Origin: Rhizobacter sp. Root1238
GTDB lineage: Bacteria > Pseudomonadota > Gammaproteobacteria > Burkholderiales > Burkholderiaceae_C
Reading direction: 5' to 3'
Assembly: GCF_001425825.1 (NCBI RefSeq)
Contig: NZ_LMDM01000013.1
Coordinates: 51,811 to 115,810, forward strand
Length of the DNA stretch: 64,000 nt
Below the pieces are notes generated by a model. It saw only the letters and a program-made list of their open reading frames with translations. It had not been told where the DNA came from and ran no database searches. Below are positions 39,161 through 49,019 of this stretch, in pieces. Both the position numbers and the translations under genes were made by a program. Positions within the stretch are counted from its first letter, which is position 1, and every line of letters starts with the position of its first letter.

Positions 39161-39186
39161 GAAGCGCCTTCGGCGCCTTCCTTTTT
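39161..39186 (+). terminator. rho-independent terminator after flgL
   Basis: GAAGCGCC, TTC and GGCGCCTTC form a GC-rich hairpin with a single bulge, followed by CTTTTT. It closes the flgB-flgL operon and lies just before the next gene's ribosome binding site. Confidence 0.75.
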
Positions 39187-39204
39187 GATCCTGGAGAACT
39201 TCGC

Positions 39205-40413
39205 GTGACTGACAACGCCACACTCGGGCAGGTCGCCCTCGGCTATTCGCCGTTCATCGACCGCAGCCGCGCCGTGACGGCCACCCGCCTGACGATCTAT
39301 CCGCTGCGCCCCGAGCTGAAACCCGATGTGGCGCAGTTGCTGCACGCCGTGGGCGGCGTGTGGCCGGCCGACGGCGGCCGGGCGTCGCTGAACATCGTCA
39401 GCGAAAGCCTGCTGCAGGACCTGATGGGCGCGAGCCCGTCGGCCAACCTGATGATCGAGATCCCGGCCTTCATGGCCTGCGACGAAGCCAACGTCGCGGC
39501 GCTGCAGGCGTTGCACCGGGGCGGCAACACGCTGTTGCTGAAGGGCCGGCCGATGAAGGAACTGCCGCGCGAGCTGCTGCCCTGCTTCAAGTTCTCGCTG
39601 ATCGACCTGGCCGACGACCGCCGCGTCAATGAAACCGGCAACGTGGCGCCGGCCGGTGTCACCCGCAACATCTCGCACGTGCAGTCGGGCGTGCGCAACC
39701 TGGCCGACATGGAAGCCAGCTTCTCGCGCGGCGCCGCCGCGGTGCTCGGCTGGCCGATCGACGACGCCATCCACGAGGCGCAGGCCAAGGGCAAGTCGGC
39801 GGTGCAGATCGACCTGCAGGTGATCGTCGAGCTGATCCAGCGCGTGGACGCGCAGGACCCGATCGAGAAGCTCGAGAACACGCTGAAGCGCGACCCGTCG
39901 CTCGCCTTCAAGCTGATGCGCTACATCAACTCGCCGGCCTTCGGGCTGCGTGTCGAGATCAGCTCGTTCCGCCACGCGATCATGATGCTCGGCTACCAGC
40001 GCCTGAAGCGCTGGCTGGCGCTGCTGCTGGCCACCGCCGGCAAGGACGTCAACATGAAGCCGGTGATGTTCGCGGCGGTGCGCCGCGGGCTGCTGATGGA
40101 AGAGCTGGTGCGCTCGTCGGGCGACGAGGAGATGCGCAACGAGATGTTCATCTGCGGCGTGTTCTCGCTGCTCGACCGGATGTTCAAGCAGCCGTTCTCC
40201 GACCTGATGAAGACGATTCCGGTGCCCGAGCGCGTCTACCAAGCGCTGGTCGACGGCACCGGCCCGTACCAGCCGTACTTCGACCTGGTGCAGGCGGTGG
40301 AGCATGAATCGCTGTACGACTTCCGCACCGCGGCCGACACGCTGATGCTGAGCGTCAGCGAGATCAACCGGGCGGTGCTGGGGGCGCTGACGTCGGCGTC
40401 GCAGATCGACTGA
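39205..40413 (+). CDS. EAL-like/HDOD signalling protein (YuxH type)
   Basis: This 402-residue cytoplasmic protein has an N-terminal half resembling a degenerate EAL domain (FSLIDLADDRRVNETG; no EAL triad seen, so probably not a phosphodiesterase) and a C-terminal HDOD domain (KLMRYINSPAFGLRVEISSF, then HAIMMLGYQRLKRWLALLL). Proteins of this design bind signalling partners in motility control in other bacteria. A GTG start is used, with GGAG eight bases upstream. It follows the flagellar operon terminator and may read c-di-GMP or motility state, which is inference. Confidence 0.82.
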   Translation: MTDNATLGQVALGYSPFIDRSRAVTATRLTIYPLRPELKPDVAQLLHAVGGVWPADGGRASLNIVSESLLQDLMGASPSANLMIEIPAFMACDEANVAALQALHRGGNTLLLKGRPMKELPRELLPCFKFSLIDLADDRRVNETGNVAPAGVTRNISHVQSGVRNLADMEASFSRGAAAVLGWPIDDAIHEAQAKGKSAVQIDLQVIVELIQRVDAQDPIEKLENTLKRDPSLAFKLMRYINSPAFGLRVEISSFRHAIMMLGYQRLKRWLALLLATAGKDVNMKPVMFAAVRRGLLMEELVRSSGDEEMRNEMFICGVFSLLDRMFKQPFSDLMKTIPVPERVYQALVDGTGPYQPYFDLVQAVEHESLYDFRTAADTLMLSVSEINRAVLGALTSASQID

Positions 40414-40455
40414 GCCAGCGAGCGAGCGGCAGCGCACGGGACGTGCGATGCCGGA

Positions 40456-41922
40456 TCAATCGAATTCGAATTCGCGCGCGGGTTTGCCGGTCACGTGGTA
40501 GCCAGGCTCCACGCCTGCTGCCTGCCGCAGCGCGGCCAACTGCTCGTCGACCTGCGCCGCAGGGGTATGGCCCAGCTTGCTCTTCATCTCCCGCTGAAGC
40601 CGCGTGGCCTTCCATGCGATGACTTCGGAGATGTATTGCTGCCGGGCCTGGTCGTTCTCCGGCAACTGCCGTTCCAGCGCCTGCGAACGTCCGACGGCAC
40701 TCCACAAGTCTTGCAGCCGAGAGGTGTAAAGCATCGTGATGGCGCGGTCCTGCGACCAAATCGGCAATTGGTGGTGCCGGGCGATGCGCCGGCGTTTCGA
40801 CGCGCTGGCGCGCGGTTCCCTCGGCGTGTCCAGGTTGCGGTGATGAAGTGCGACCAGGTTGCGGCCCAGCAGTCTGGCCAACGCGATCTTTCCCGTGTCG
40901 GTCGGCTTGAAGAGCCCTTCCTTCGAACAGGAGATGTCGATCTGGAGGGTGGTCAGCGTCGTGTTGCGTTCCAAGGCGAGCAGGATGGCCTGCATCTCGC
41001 CGCCAGACAGGAATGCTTTGGACGGATGTGTCGAGGGGGCGCCCTTCAGCACCAGCGTGTGCAACTGATGGTTCTGGATGAAGTGGACGAGGAGCTGCAA
41101 GGCCAGCTTGCGGCTTGGAATGCTGGAGAAGCACAGATTCAACTCGGCGAGTTCCACCGAAGGCAGCTGCTGGAGTTCGCCGAGCCAGCCCGTCGACGCG
41201 TGGTCGACGTCCCCCACCACCAGCGACAAGCAGCGCAAGACGGGGCTGCCGTTGGTGGTCAGGGAGCGCAGGGCGTCCGGCAGTCGATGGGCCGACCAGG
41301 GTCCGCGGTGGGTGCCGAGGGACAGGTGGATTTCCCGGCCGTTCAGGTCGCGCAGGCAATTCAGCACCTCGGGATGGGGTGGGCTCCCGTCCAGTTCCAA
41401 CGCGACCACCCGGATGCGATCGTTGCGCCGCACCGCGTCGATCAGCTGCAGCGGCTGGTCGCTGGCGGGCTCCTTCTCCTCATCATCCGATGGCATGAAC
41501 GGCTCGCTGCCCGAGTCGTCCATCTCCAAGTCTGAATCCGACGCCCAGACGACCCGGATCGCGTTCAGGTGGCTGTGCTGCACCGCTGCGGCGAAGGCCG
41601 TGAAGTCGGCCTCAGCGAGGGGCGGCGTCAGTCTGACGGACATCGAGGACACCGTGTCGATTTTCAGCGCTTCGGTGGCCAGGCGCAGGGTGGCGTTGTT
41701 GGCCTTCAGGTGGCGCAACTCGCCGCGACGGATGCCCTGCAATGTTCTCAGCCAACGTTGCGTCAACTTTGGCCAGGGGCAGGTTTGCGGGCCGAGTTCA
41801 ATGGTCGGCATGGGTTCCACGAGGTCGTGGCATGGGGGAAGGGCGGGATCTCGATGCGGATCCGGCAGGTACGGGTCCGCTGTCCTGTGATGGGAGCGGT
41901 GGATGCATCGCTGAGAAATCAT
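40456..41922 (-). CDS. leucine-rich-repeat-like protein, candidate secreted effector
   Basis: This 488-residue protein has no signal peptide or membrane segment. Residues about 170-350 show irregular leucine-rich strands (IRVVALELDG, LRCLSLVVGD, LAELNLCFSS, LHTLVLKG, LTTLQIDIS), like degenerate LRR or GALA-type effectors. An acidic patch (SDDEEKEPASD) precedes them, and a basic KRRR cluster at residues 376-379 (SASKRRRIARHH) could act in nuclear import if delivered to a host cell. The ATG at 41922 has AAGGA seven bases upstream. It reads against its neighbours, and an hrp-box-like element lies 46 bases upstream. Function is inferred only. Confidence 0.65.
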   Translation of the reverse strand: MISQRCIHRSHHRTADPYLPDPHRDPALPPCHDLVEPMPTIELGPQTCPWPKLTQRWLRTLQGIRRGELRHLKANNATLRLATEALKIDTVSSMSVRLTPPLAEADFTAFAAAVQHSHLNAIRVVWASDSDLEMDDSGSEPFMPSDDEEKEPASDQPLQLIDAVRRNDRIRVVALELDGSPPHPEVLNCLRDLNGREIHLSLGTHRGPWSAHRLPDALRSLTTNGSPVLRCLSLVVGDVDHASTGWLGELQQLPSVELAELNLCFSSIPSRKLALQLLVHFIQNHQLHTLVLKGAPSTHPSKAFLSGGEMQAILLALERNTTLTTLQIDISCSKEGLFKPTDTGKIALARLLGRNLVALHHRNLDTPREPRASASKRRRIARHHQLPIWSQDRAITMLYTSRLQDLWSAVGRSQALERQLPENDQARQQYISEVIAWKATRLQREMKSKLGHTPAAQVDEQLAALRQAAGVEPGYHVTGKPAREFEFD

Positions 41923-41968
41923 GAGGCTGTCCTTGAAGCGACGAAGGCGCCGCATTGAGCTGCCATCT

Positions 41969-41996
41969 TGAGTAACCGCGCGGCACCGCAAGTTCC
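41969..41996 (-). promoter_or_regulatory. hrp-box-like element upstream of the LRR-like gene
   Basis: On the minus strand GGAACT, 15 bases, TTACTCA resembles the HrpL consensus GGAACC-N15/16-CCACNNA: five of six bases at the first half and three of five fixed bases at the second. It ends 46 bases before the ATG. It also overlaps the divergent kinase upstream region. Confidence 0.35.
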
Positions 41997-42061
41997 GCCT
42001 GCCCGTCGCCTCGCGCTGCGTACACTGCGCGCAGCCTCTGCCGGGCTGCCGCTGTCACACG

Positions 42062-45000
42062 ATGTCCCTCTCCGACCCCAAGGCCCTGCGCCAACTCCTC
42101 GACGTGCTGTCCGACGCCGTGCTGGTGCTGGACCGCGGCGCGCGGATCGTCTTCTCCAACACGGCCGCGCTGCGGCTGATCCCCGGCGAGCCGGCGCGGC
42201 AACTGGCGCAGCTCGCGCCGGTGCTGGGCGAACCGCTGGTCGCTGCCGTGACGCGTGTGCTGGCCGGCGGCACTGCGGGCGAGCTGCAGCAATCCCTCAC
42301 CTTGCACGACGGCCGCCGCTTCGGCGTCGCGCTGGTGCCGCTGGACGCGGACCGCCACGCGCTGCGCCTGGCCGCGGCGGCTCCCGTGCCGGCACCCACC
42401 GCCGACGCCGCGCCGCCGCCGGCCATGCCCGACATGGGCACGATGTTCTGGGACGCGCCATTCCCCGTCACGTTGCAGGACGAGCACTTCAAGCTGATCG
42501 ACGCCAACGACGCCTACCTCGAGTTCACCGGCTTCACGCGCGAGCAGCTGGTCGGCCACGACCCGCTCGACCTGCAGCCGCCCGAAGACCGCGCACTCAA
42601 CCGCGCCTACCGCCAGCAGATGAGCGCCGCCGGCACCACCCGCCTGGTGCAGCGCCGGCTGATCCATGCCGATGGCCGCGAGCGCTGGTTCCGCGCCGCA
42701 TGGCGCGTCGGCAGCGATGCGCAGGGCCGCGCGCGCACCGTCAGCATCCTGCAGGACAGCACCGCCGAGCACATCGCGCGCGAACGTGCCGACCGCTCGG
42801 TGCGCGAGCTCGACGACTGGTTCGAGCTCAGCCCGGTCGGCATGGTGCTGTTCGACGAGCAGGGCCTGCTGGTGCGCAGCAACCCGGCCTTCGAGGCGCT
42901 GGCGGGCGACGTGCCGGTGCTGATGTCCGAGGCGTCTGCGGGCATCCAGCAGCTGATGGCCTGGCACGACGGCAAGCCGCTGGCGCTGCTGCGCCCCGGT
43001 TCCAGCCCGGTCGAGACGCAGGCGTGGGTGCATCACCCGGGCCAGTCCGGCCAGCCCGACGGCACGCCGCGCCGGCTGCGCGGGGTCGTGCGCTGCTACC
43101 AGAGCGGCAGCGGGCAGCGCCGCTACATGGCGATCGTCGAGGACCGCAGTGTCGAGGAAGAGCGCGACCTGGCGCAGATGCAGATCGGCGCGCTGATGGA
43201 CACCGCCGGCGTCGGCCTCGCGACCTTCCAGGAATCGTCCGGCTGGGTGCAGCACGGCGCGGTGTTCGGCAGCGCCGCGGAGTCGGCGGTCGGCGCCGCC
43301 GCCGCGCTGCAGTCGATCCGCCGCGACGTGGTGTTGCCCGAATCGCTGCCCGAGTACGACAAGCTGCAGCAGGCGCTGCGGCTGGCCCAGCGCGCTGAGG
43401 TGCGCTATGCCATCCGCCATCCGGAGCACGGCCTGCGCTGGCTGCTGACGCGGGTCGAGCCGGCGACGCTCGCGTCGGGCAAGCGCACCACCTCGGTCGT
43501 CACGCTCGACATCACCGACCAGCACCAGACCCAGCAGCGCAGCGAGATGCTGCTGCGCGAGCTGACCACCATCCTCGAGAGCACCACCGTCGGCATCGCC
43601 TACCTGCGCGGCAACCTGCTGGTGCGCTGCAACCGGCGCTTCGAGGTGCTGCTCGGCTTCCGCGCCGGCGACGTGGCCGGCTGCAGCCTGCAGGAGCTGC
43701 TGGCCGCGCAGCCGCAGGTGGGGCAGCTGGTGGCGCAGATCGACGAATCGCTGGCCGCCGGCCGGGTGCACGAGACCGAGATCGCGGTCGACATGCGCGG
43801 GCGCCCGCGGCACTGGTGCTCGCTGTCGGTGCGGCGCGCCGGCGAGGGCGAGGACGGCCAGGAGCTGATCGCGGTGCTGACCGACATCACGCGGCTGAAG
43901 GCCCAGCAGGCCGAGCTCGAGGCGCTGGCCAGCGAGGTCGCGCTGCAGGCCGAGCGCACGCGGGCCATCCTCGATTCGGTGCTGGTGGGCATCGTCACCG
44001 TCGGCAGCGACGGCATCGAATGGATGAACCGCTCGGCGCGCCGCATGTTCGGCGGCGACCTGGAGGATTTCGTCGGCCAGCCGATGGCCACCGTCGCGAC
44101 GCCGGAGCCGGAGCATCCGTTCCTGCGCACCGAGTACCTCGACGACCTGGTCGAGGGCCAGGCCGAGACCTTCGAATGCCGCGTGAAGGCGCGCGACGGC
44201 CGCGAGTTCTGGGTGGTCGGCAACGCGGTCGTCACCGGTCGGCAGCTGACCTATGCGCTGCTCGACATCGAGCGCCGCCGCCAGGCCGAGGCGCGCATCG
44301 CCGAGGCGCAGTCGTCGCTGCAGCGCATCATCGAGGCCGCGCCGCTGGCGATCACGCTGCGCGATGCGCACACGCTGCGCATCCTGCAGGTCAACGAGGT
44401 GGCGGCGCGCAATGCGTCGACCTCGCCGGCGCAGCTGATCGGCCGCACGCCGGAGCAGATCTTCTCGCCGGAGATCGCCGCCGAGCGCCGCCGCGACATG
44501 GAAGACGCGCTGGCCGCCGGCCGCGTGACGCAGCGCGAGTACCGCAGCGAGGTCGACGGCCAGGTCCAGGTGTGGGATGCGCGCTACCTGCCGCTCTCGG
44601 CCGACGGCCTGCCGGCCGACCAGCTGCTGATGGTGGCCACCGAGGTCACCGAGCAGCGCGCCGCGCAGGAGGCGCGCTTCGAGGCGGCCATCGCGCAACG
44701 CGAGATGCTGGTGAAGGAAGTGCACCACCGCATCAAGAACAACCTGCAGGGGGTGGCCGGCCTGCTGCAGCAGATCGCGACGCGCAAGCCCGAGGTGGCC
44801 GGCGTGATGGCCGAGGTGGTCGGCCAGGTGCAGGCGATCGCGCAGGTCTACGGGCTGCAGGTCGGCATGAGCGGCCCGCTGCGGGTGCGCAGCGTGCTGG
44901 AGGCGATCACCGGCTCGGTGCAGCGCACCTTCGGCCGCACGATCGTGTTCGACGTGCAGGGGCCGCAGCCGGAAGCCTGGGCCTTGCCGGAGGCCGAGTC

Positions 45001-45307
45001 GATCCCGATCGCGCTGACGGTCAACGAGCTGCTGACCAACGCGATCAAGCACAGCCCCGGCGATGCCCCGGTGAGTTGCACGCTGGCATGCGGCGACGAC
45101 GGCGTGCAGATCCTGATCGGCAACGAGGGCCGGCTGAGCGAGGGCTTCAGCCTCGCGCAGTTCCCCGGCGGGGTGTCCGGGCTCGGGCTGGTGCGGGCGC
45201 TGCTGCCGCGGCGCAGCGCGAAGCTGTCGATCGAGGCGCTGGGGCCGCGCGTGGTGGCGGTGGTCGATCTGAAGCCGCCGGGGGTGGCGCGGATCGCGAC
45301 GGCGTGA
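42062..45307 (+). CDS. multi-PAS sensor histidine kinase, PdtaS-like (HisKA_2)
   Basis: This 1081-residue cytoplasmic protein has about seven PAS-type sensor modules in residues 1-860 (for example FKLIDANDAYLEFTGFTREQ, GIEWMNRSARRMFGG). A HisKA_2 dimerisation part has the phosphoacceptor motif KEVHHRIKNNLQ with H888/H889, and an ATPase domain has NELLTNAIKHSP and GVSGLGLVRALL. HisKA_2 kinases commonly pair with ANTAR regulators, as in PdtaS/PdtaR; one lies at 49020, beyond an inserted gene. The sensed cue is unknown; no haem or flavin motif stands out. Confidence 0.85.
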   Translation: MSLSDPKALRQLLDVLSDAVLVLDRGARIVFSNTAALRLIPGEPARQLAQLAPVLGEPLVAAVTRVLAGGTAGELQQSLTLHDGRRFGVALVPLDADRHALRLAAAAPVPAPTADAAPPPAMPDMGTMFWDAPFPVTLQDEHFKLIDANDAYLEFTGFTREQLVGHDPLDLQPPEDRALNRAYRQQMSAAGTTRLVQRRLIHADGRERWFRAAWRVGSDAQGRARTVSILQDSTAEHIARERADRSVRELDDWFELSPVGMVLFDEQGLLVRSNPAFEALAGDVPVLMSEASAGIQQLMAWHDGKPLALLRPGSSPVETQAWVHHPGQSGQPDGTPRRLRGVVRCYQSGSGQRRYMAIVEDRSVEEERDLAQMQIGALMDTAGVGLATFQESSGWVQHGAVFGSAAESAVGAAAALQSIRRDVVLPESLPEYDKLQQALRLAQRAEVRYAIRHPEHGLRWLLTRVEPATLASGKRTTSVVTLDITDQHQTQQRSEMLLRELTTILESTTVGIAYLRGNLLVRCNRRFEVLLGFRAGDVAGCSLQELLAAQPQVGQLVAQIDESLAAGRVHETEIAVDMRGRPRHWCSLSVRRAGEGEDGQELIAVLTDITRLKAQQAELEALASEVALQAERTRAILDSVLVGIVTVGSDGIEWMNRSARRMFGGDLEDFVGQPMATVATPEPEHPFLRTEYLDDLVEGQAETFECRVKARDGREFWVVGNAVVTGRQLTYALLDIERRRQAEARIAEAQSSLQRIIEAAPLAITLRDAHTLRILQVNEVAARNASTSPAQLIGRTPEQIFSPEIAAERRRDMEDALAAGRVTQREYRSEVDGQVQVWDARYLPLSADGLPADQLLMVATEVTEQRAAQEARFEAAIAQREMLVKEVHHRIKNNLQGVAGLLQQIATRKPEVAGVMAEVVGQVQAIAQVYGLQVGMSGPLRVRSVLEAITGSVQRTFGRTIVFDVQGPQPEAWALPEAESIPIALTVNELLTNAIKHSPGDAPVSCTLACGDDGVQILIGNEGRLSEGFSLAQFPGGVSGLGLVRALLPRRSAKLSIEALGPRVVAVVDLKPPGVARIATA

Positions 45308-45320
45308 GGCCCGCGCCGTG

Positions 45321-46442
45321 TCAGCCGGCCAGCGGAAAGCAGGTCACCATGCCGGTGTTGCGATCCCTGTAGAAGCGAATCCGCACGCCGGAATCCGAAG
45401 GGCTGTCCCACGGACCTTCGCCACTGGCAAAGGCATCGCCACGGCGCAGCGCGGTGGCGATCTCGTGCCTGATCCGCCTGCTTGTCCACGCCGGCGGGAA
45501 GAAGGTCGAAGGCTCGATCTTCTCGACCCAGCTCGCGGCGCCCGGCGGCTTGATGTCGACGAACCCCGTGAAGGTGTCGTTGCCGTGCGAGGTGATGCGG
45601 GCACCGGGGCGCATGCGCAGCCGCTTGCTGTTGGCCTTCAACGATGCATGGCCTCCGACGGCGTGGCCTTCCGGATTCATGCTGCCATGCAGGACATGGT
45701 CGATGTCGACATGGCGATCGGACAGGTACTGTGCATCGCCGGGATGGCGAATCGGCGGTTCGACCTCGGCGACCCGCGCCGTGACGGCCTGCCAGTCCTC
45801 CAGCGTCTGGCGGATCGACCCTGGCAGCAGGTCACCGACGGCATCCGACAGCAGTTCCAGCACCGCGGCAGCCGCCTTGCGTGGAAGTCGCTGCGTCCCG
45901 ACGAGGGCGTTCCACAGCGCATGCTTGTGCTCGTCGTGCCAGCGCGACCTGGCCAGTGCCGCAATCACCGGACGGAGCGCGTCGAAGGCGGCAGGATTGC
46001 CGGCGAACGTCGCCAGCAGCGTCTTGCCGGTTCGCGCGTCCGGGCCCAGCGCGGCCGCCAGCAGCGGGACGACGTCGTCGGCGTCGAGCGTGGGAGCCTG
46101 CAGGCTGGTGATCAGCAACTGCGCTGCGCGGTCGTCGCCCACCGACGCAGCGGCGTGGAAGACCGTGCGGCCGGTGTCATCGGGCGCCAGCAACGCGGTC
46201 AACAGGGCTTGGTCGGCCGAGGCGATGCTGCCGGCGACGAACTCATGGAAGACCGCGGGTTCGGCGTGTGCAGCGTCGTCGGCGGCGACATGCAGGAACG
46301 TGGCCACGACATCGACTTTCCGGTTCACGACCGCGACATCGAACGCCGTCCTCTTTTGCTCGTCCCTTGCGCCAAGGTACGCGCCGAGCGCTGAGGGCGA
46401 GATGATGTTGTTGCGCAGCAGGCCCAGAGGGGCCTGATTCGA
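45321..46442 (-). pseudogene. C-terminal part of an ankyrin-EndoU protein, after an apparent frameshift
   Basis: This 373-codon continuation of the gene upstream is in another frame. It begins with ankyrin-like repeats (RTAFDVAVVNRKVDVVATFL; GRTVFHAAASVGDDRAAQLL) and ends in a bacterial EndoU domain (about the last 126 residues, 45324-45701): HVLHGSMNPEGHAVGGHASL supplies the two histidines, and WVEKIEPSTFFPPAW the lysine and the STFFP motif. EndoU enzymes cut RNA and occur as toxin tips of polymorphic toxins. No start codon of its own is convincing. All three catalytic residues are present, so the domain would be active if the frame is repaired. Confidence 0.75.
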
Positions 46443-48901
46443 GGCCGGGCCGTGTCCGCGGACTTCACGGCGACGAGGTGCAATTGCGTCGGCTTTCCCG
46501 ACATCTCGGGGCCGCGGGTCAGCAGGTCGATCATCACCTGCTGGGCGATCTTCCAGCCATCGGTGGTGTCTTTGGAATTCATCACCGCCATCGAGATGGG
46601 CAAGCTTGCGTGTCGATCGATCGTGCCGTTGGGCGTCTTCAGCAGAAGTGCCAGCAGGCGTTGCTTGCCGTCTGCGCTCAGCTTCTTCGTTTCGATCAGG
46701 CACCCGAGCAATTCGTCGAGGACTTTGCGATGTGCGAGCGCCTCGACCAGCAGCGAGGGGCCGCTCGGGTCACTCTGCAGGGCGTCGGTCCACAAGGCTT
46801 CCATGGTGTCCTCGTTGAAGTTCCTGGCGAGCAACCGGTTGGCAACGAAGGTCATGGCGTCGTGCAGCTTGCTGGCGACCAAGGTGTGAAGCAGGCCTTT
46901 CCCGTCGTTGTCGCGGGCCGACAGCAGGCATTTGAGTTCAACTTCCGTGGCACGGTCGATGTTGCGGACGACGCTTTCCACGAGCGCGCGCGCCAGGGGC
47001 TGTTTCGAGGTCCGGGCCGAGGCGGCCAGCTCGAGCCACGCCGCAGCCGCACGAAAGGCGCGCGCGTCGATCGCGGCCCAGAATGGCGTGTGCTTGTTGT
47101 CGTCCGGGGCCGTCCAGATCTGCGCCAGGTCGCCCGCCTGTGGGGAAAGGTTGAGCACGTTGTTCACGAACTCCTTGACCTGCGTCGCGTCATTTCGCAA
47201 TGAGCAGCAGTGCAGTGCCGTTCTTCCGTGGCGGGTTCGGGCGAGCAGGTAGGGCAGCAACTTGCCGTCCAGTCCGACTTTCGGGAAGGAAGCCACGGCG
47301 GCCACGATCGGTATGAGGCTGGAACGACCATTCGTCTCGATGCTGTCATGGAGCATCGTGGAACTGATGCCGTCGGAAGTGGCGGTCAGGAGGTCGATCA
47401 GGAACGTCAGATTCAACGCGTCGCTGCGACCATCGTCGCCCGCCGCGAGGACAGCCTCCAGGGCGACGTCCTGAACGATGCCGATCAACGCGGGACGAGG
47501 CCGCTCGATGCGCAGCAGCTTGGCAATGAGCAGGAACTTGTCTGACTGCGTCAACGCCCCGCTGAGAATCACCTCGCGAAGCAGGAGCTGCAACTTCGAG
47601 CAGACCTCCTCGCCCCGCGCAGCGGCGTGCCACAGCAAGGTGTCGCCATCTTTCGTTTTCGCGCCGAGCATCTCCCGGACCACCAGCGTTCTCGCTTCTT
47701 CGGTCAGATGCTTCGCAGCGAGAACCTGTGTGATCAACCCGTTTGCCGCCTCCGACCAGCCGTCGGCCGCAGCGACATGGAGCGGCGTCCGGCCCGCAAG
47801 ATCCGGCCCGAGCAGGTAGCCCAGGTGCAGCGCGCTGGTGCTGCTGGCGATCACCTTCGCGACGAGTCGGGAGAATTCTGCTGCGTCGCTGCGCACCCAG
47901 TCGTGCAGCCTGGACTGCAGGCAGCAAGGGGTGACCAGCCGCAGCAGGTCCGGATTGATGTGACTGTCCGGCATCTTCTTGATGATGTCGGCCACCTGAT
48001 CCGGAAGCTGCAGATCGGACTCGACCGGCTGCCCGGTGGGCACCATCGCCTTCATCAGCAGCATTGTCTTGTCGGCGGGTGTCAATGCGGGCATCGAGAC
48101 CAGCAGCACGAGGAAGTTTTCCAGCGCGATGGGCGGGCAATTCCTCTGCAGGTGTTGCAGCAACGAGATCTGCTTTTTCTTGTCGACGGGCCTCCACAGA
48201 ATGAGGGTCCACGCGTCCATCAGGTCGCGCTTCGAAGGTTGCCACTTCTTCCTGATGAGCGCCTTGGTTCCCTTGCTCGTCTGGCAAGCCGCGATGATCG
48301 ACCGCTGGTAGTCAGCCGTGGGATTCACGTTGGCAGAGCTGGCGATACGCTGCGGTTCGTGGCAGGTCGGCGGATCGATGAAATTGCCCTGTTGGTCGTA
48401 GTTGCTGACAGTCCAGTGCCACGGCCGTTCCTTCAGGTTGGACCAGATGATCGTGTCGCTGTTGGAGATCACGAACTTCAAAAGCTTCGAGGACGCGGAA
48501 TGGATCGTGATCGCCAGCGGCCCGGCCAGCCCGCCGTGCACCAGCTCTCCCTCGAAGCGCGGCAACTCGATGCGTTCCAGGTGCGGCAGCGTTCGAACGC
48601 CTGGCGGCACCTCCGCCATGCCTTCGGGAAAGATGATGCTGGACACCTTCGGGGCGCCGGCCACGGCCAGTGACGCCCACAAGCCGTCCAACGCCCCTAC
48701 CGCGGCGGGCGACAGCTTGCCCAGCTTCAGGGTCCCGGTGGAGTCCAGGGCCTGTCGAAGATCAACGGCTTCCTGGGTGTCGAGCGGGATGGCGAGGGAC
48801 CCGACCATGTCGCCGAAGGACGGTGCTGGAGTGCCGTCCTGGTCTGGCACCTTGGCATCGACGGGGGTTGAAGAAGGTCTGGCTCTCTGTGTGGCTTGCA
48901 T
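46325..48901 (-). pseudogene. large ankyrin-type repeat protein, N-terminal part of the split EndoU gene
   Basis: This encodes 858 residues, of which those up to about 46443 look genuine. The N terminus (MQATQRARPSSTPVDAKVPD) is Ser/Thr/Pro-rich with no signal peptide. A short LRR-like part follows (LPHLERIELPRFEGEL), then many ankyrin-like units (GRTPLHVAAADGWSEAANGL; GDTLLWHAAARGEE; GRTALHCCSLRND; TQLHLVAVKSAD). After SADTARP the frame turns to shadow sequence and stops, while ankyrin sequence continues in the -1 frame. One inserted base near 46442-46453 would give about 1193 residues. It could be a sequencing error, a pseudogene or recoding. An ATG at 48955 is the alternative start. Confidence 0.7.
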
Positions 48902-48930
48902 GGTGGGATCGAAGTCGTCGGTTCGGGCAC

Positions 48931-48958
48931 TTGCTTGGTAACGCCGCCGCGCCATTCC
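48931..48958 (-). promoter_or_regulatory. weak hrp-box-like element upstream of the ankyrin-EndoU gene
   Basis: GGAATG, 15 bases, CAAGCAA on the minus strand has the same geometry as the elements at 41969 and 50784 but matches the HrpL consensus at only GGAA and three of five fixed bases of the second half. It ends 29 bases before the ATG at 48901. Confidence 0.2.
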
Positions 48959-49019
48959 TCGCTGCACATATGCAATCCACCCCGGACAGATCGCCTTTCG
49001 GCCACAATCCGAGCCCACC

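Noticed and set aside
41798..45052. 1084-codon minus-strand open frame opposite the PdtaS-like kinase
   Set aside because: Translation is Arg/Gln/His/Leu-rich without domains; the plus-strand kinase has clear PAS, HisKA_2 and ATPase motifs.
46430..46460. Programmed -1 frameshift in the ankyrin-EndoU gene
   Set aside because: No X XXY YYZ slippery heptamer or obvious downstream stimulator is visible at the junction; a missing base explains the data more simply.
46442..46703. Upstream part of the EndoU reading frame as an independent gene start
   Set aside because: Residues encoded here are charged low-complexity shadow of the ankyrin frame; protein-like sequence begins only after the frameshift point.
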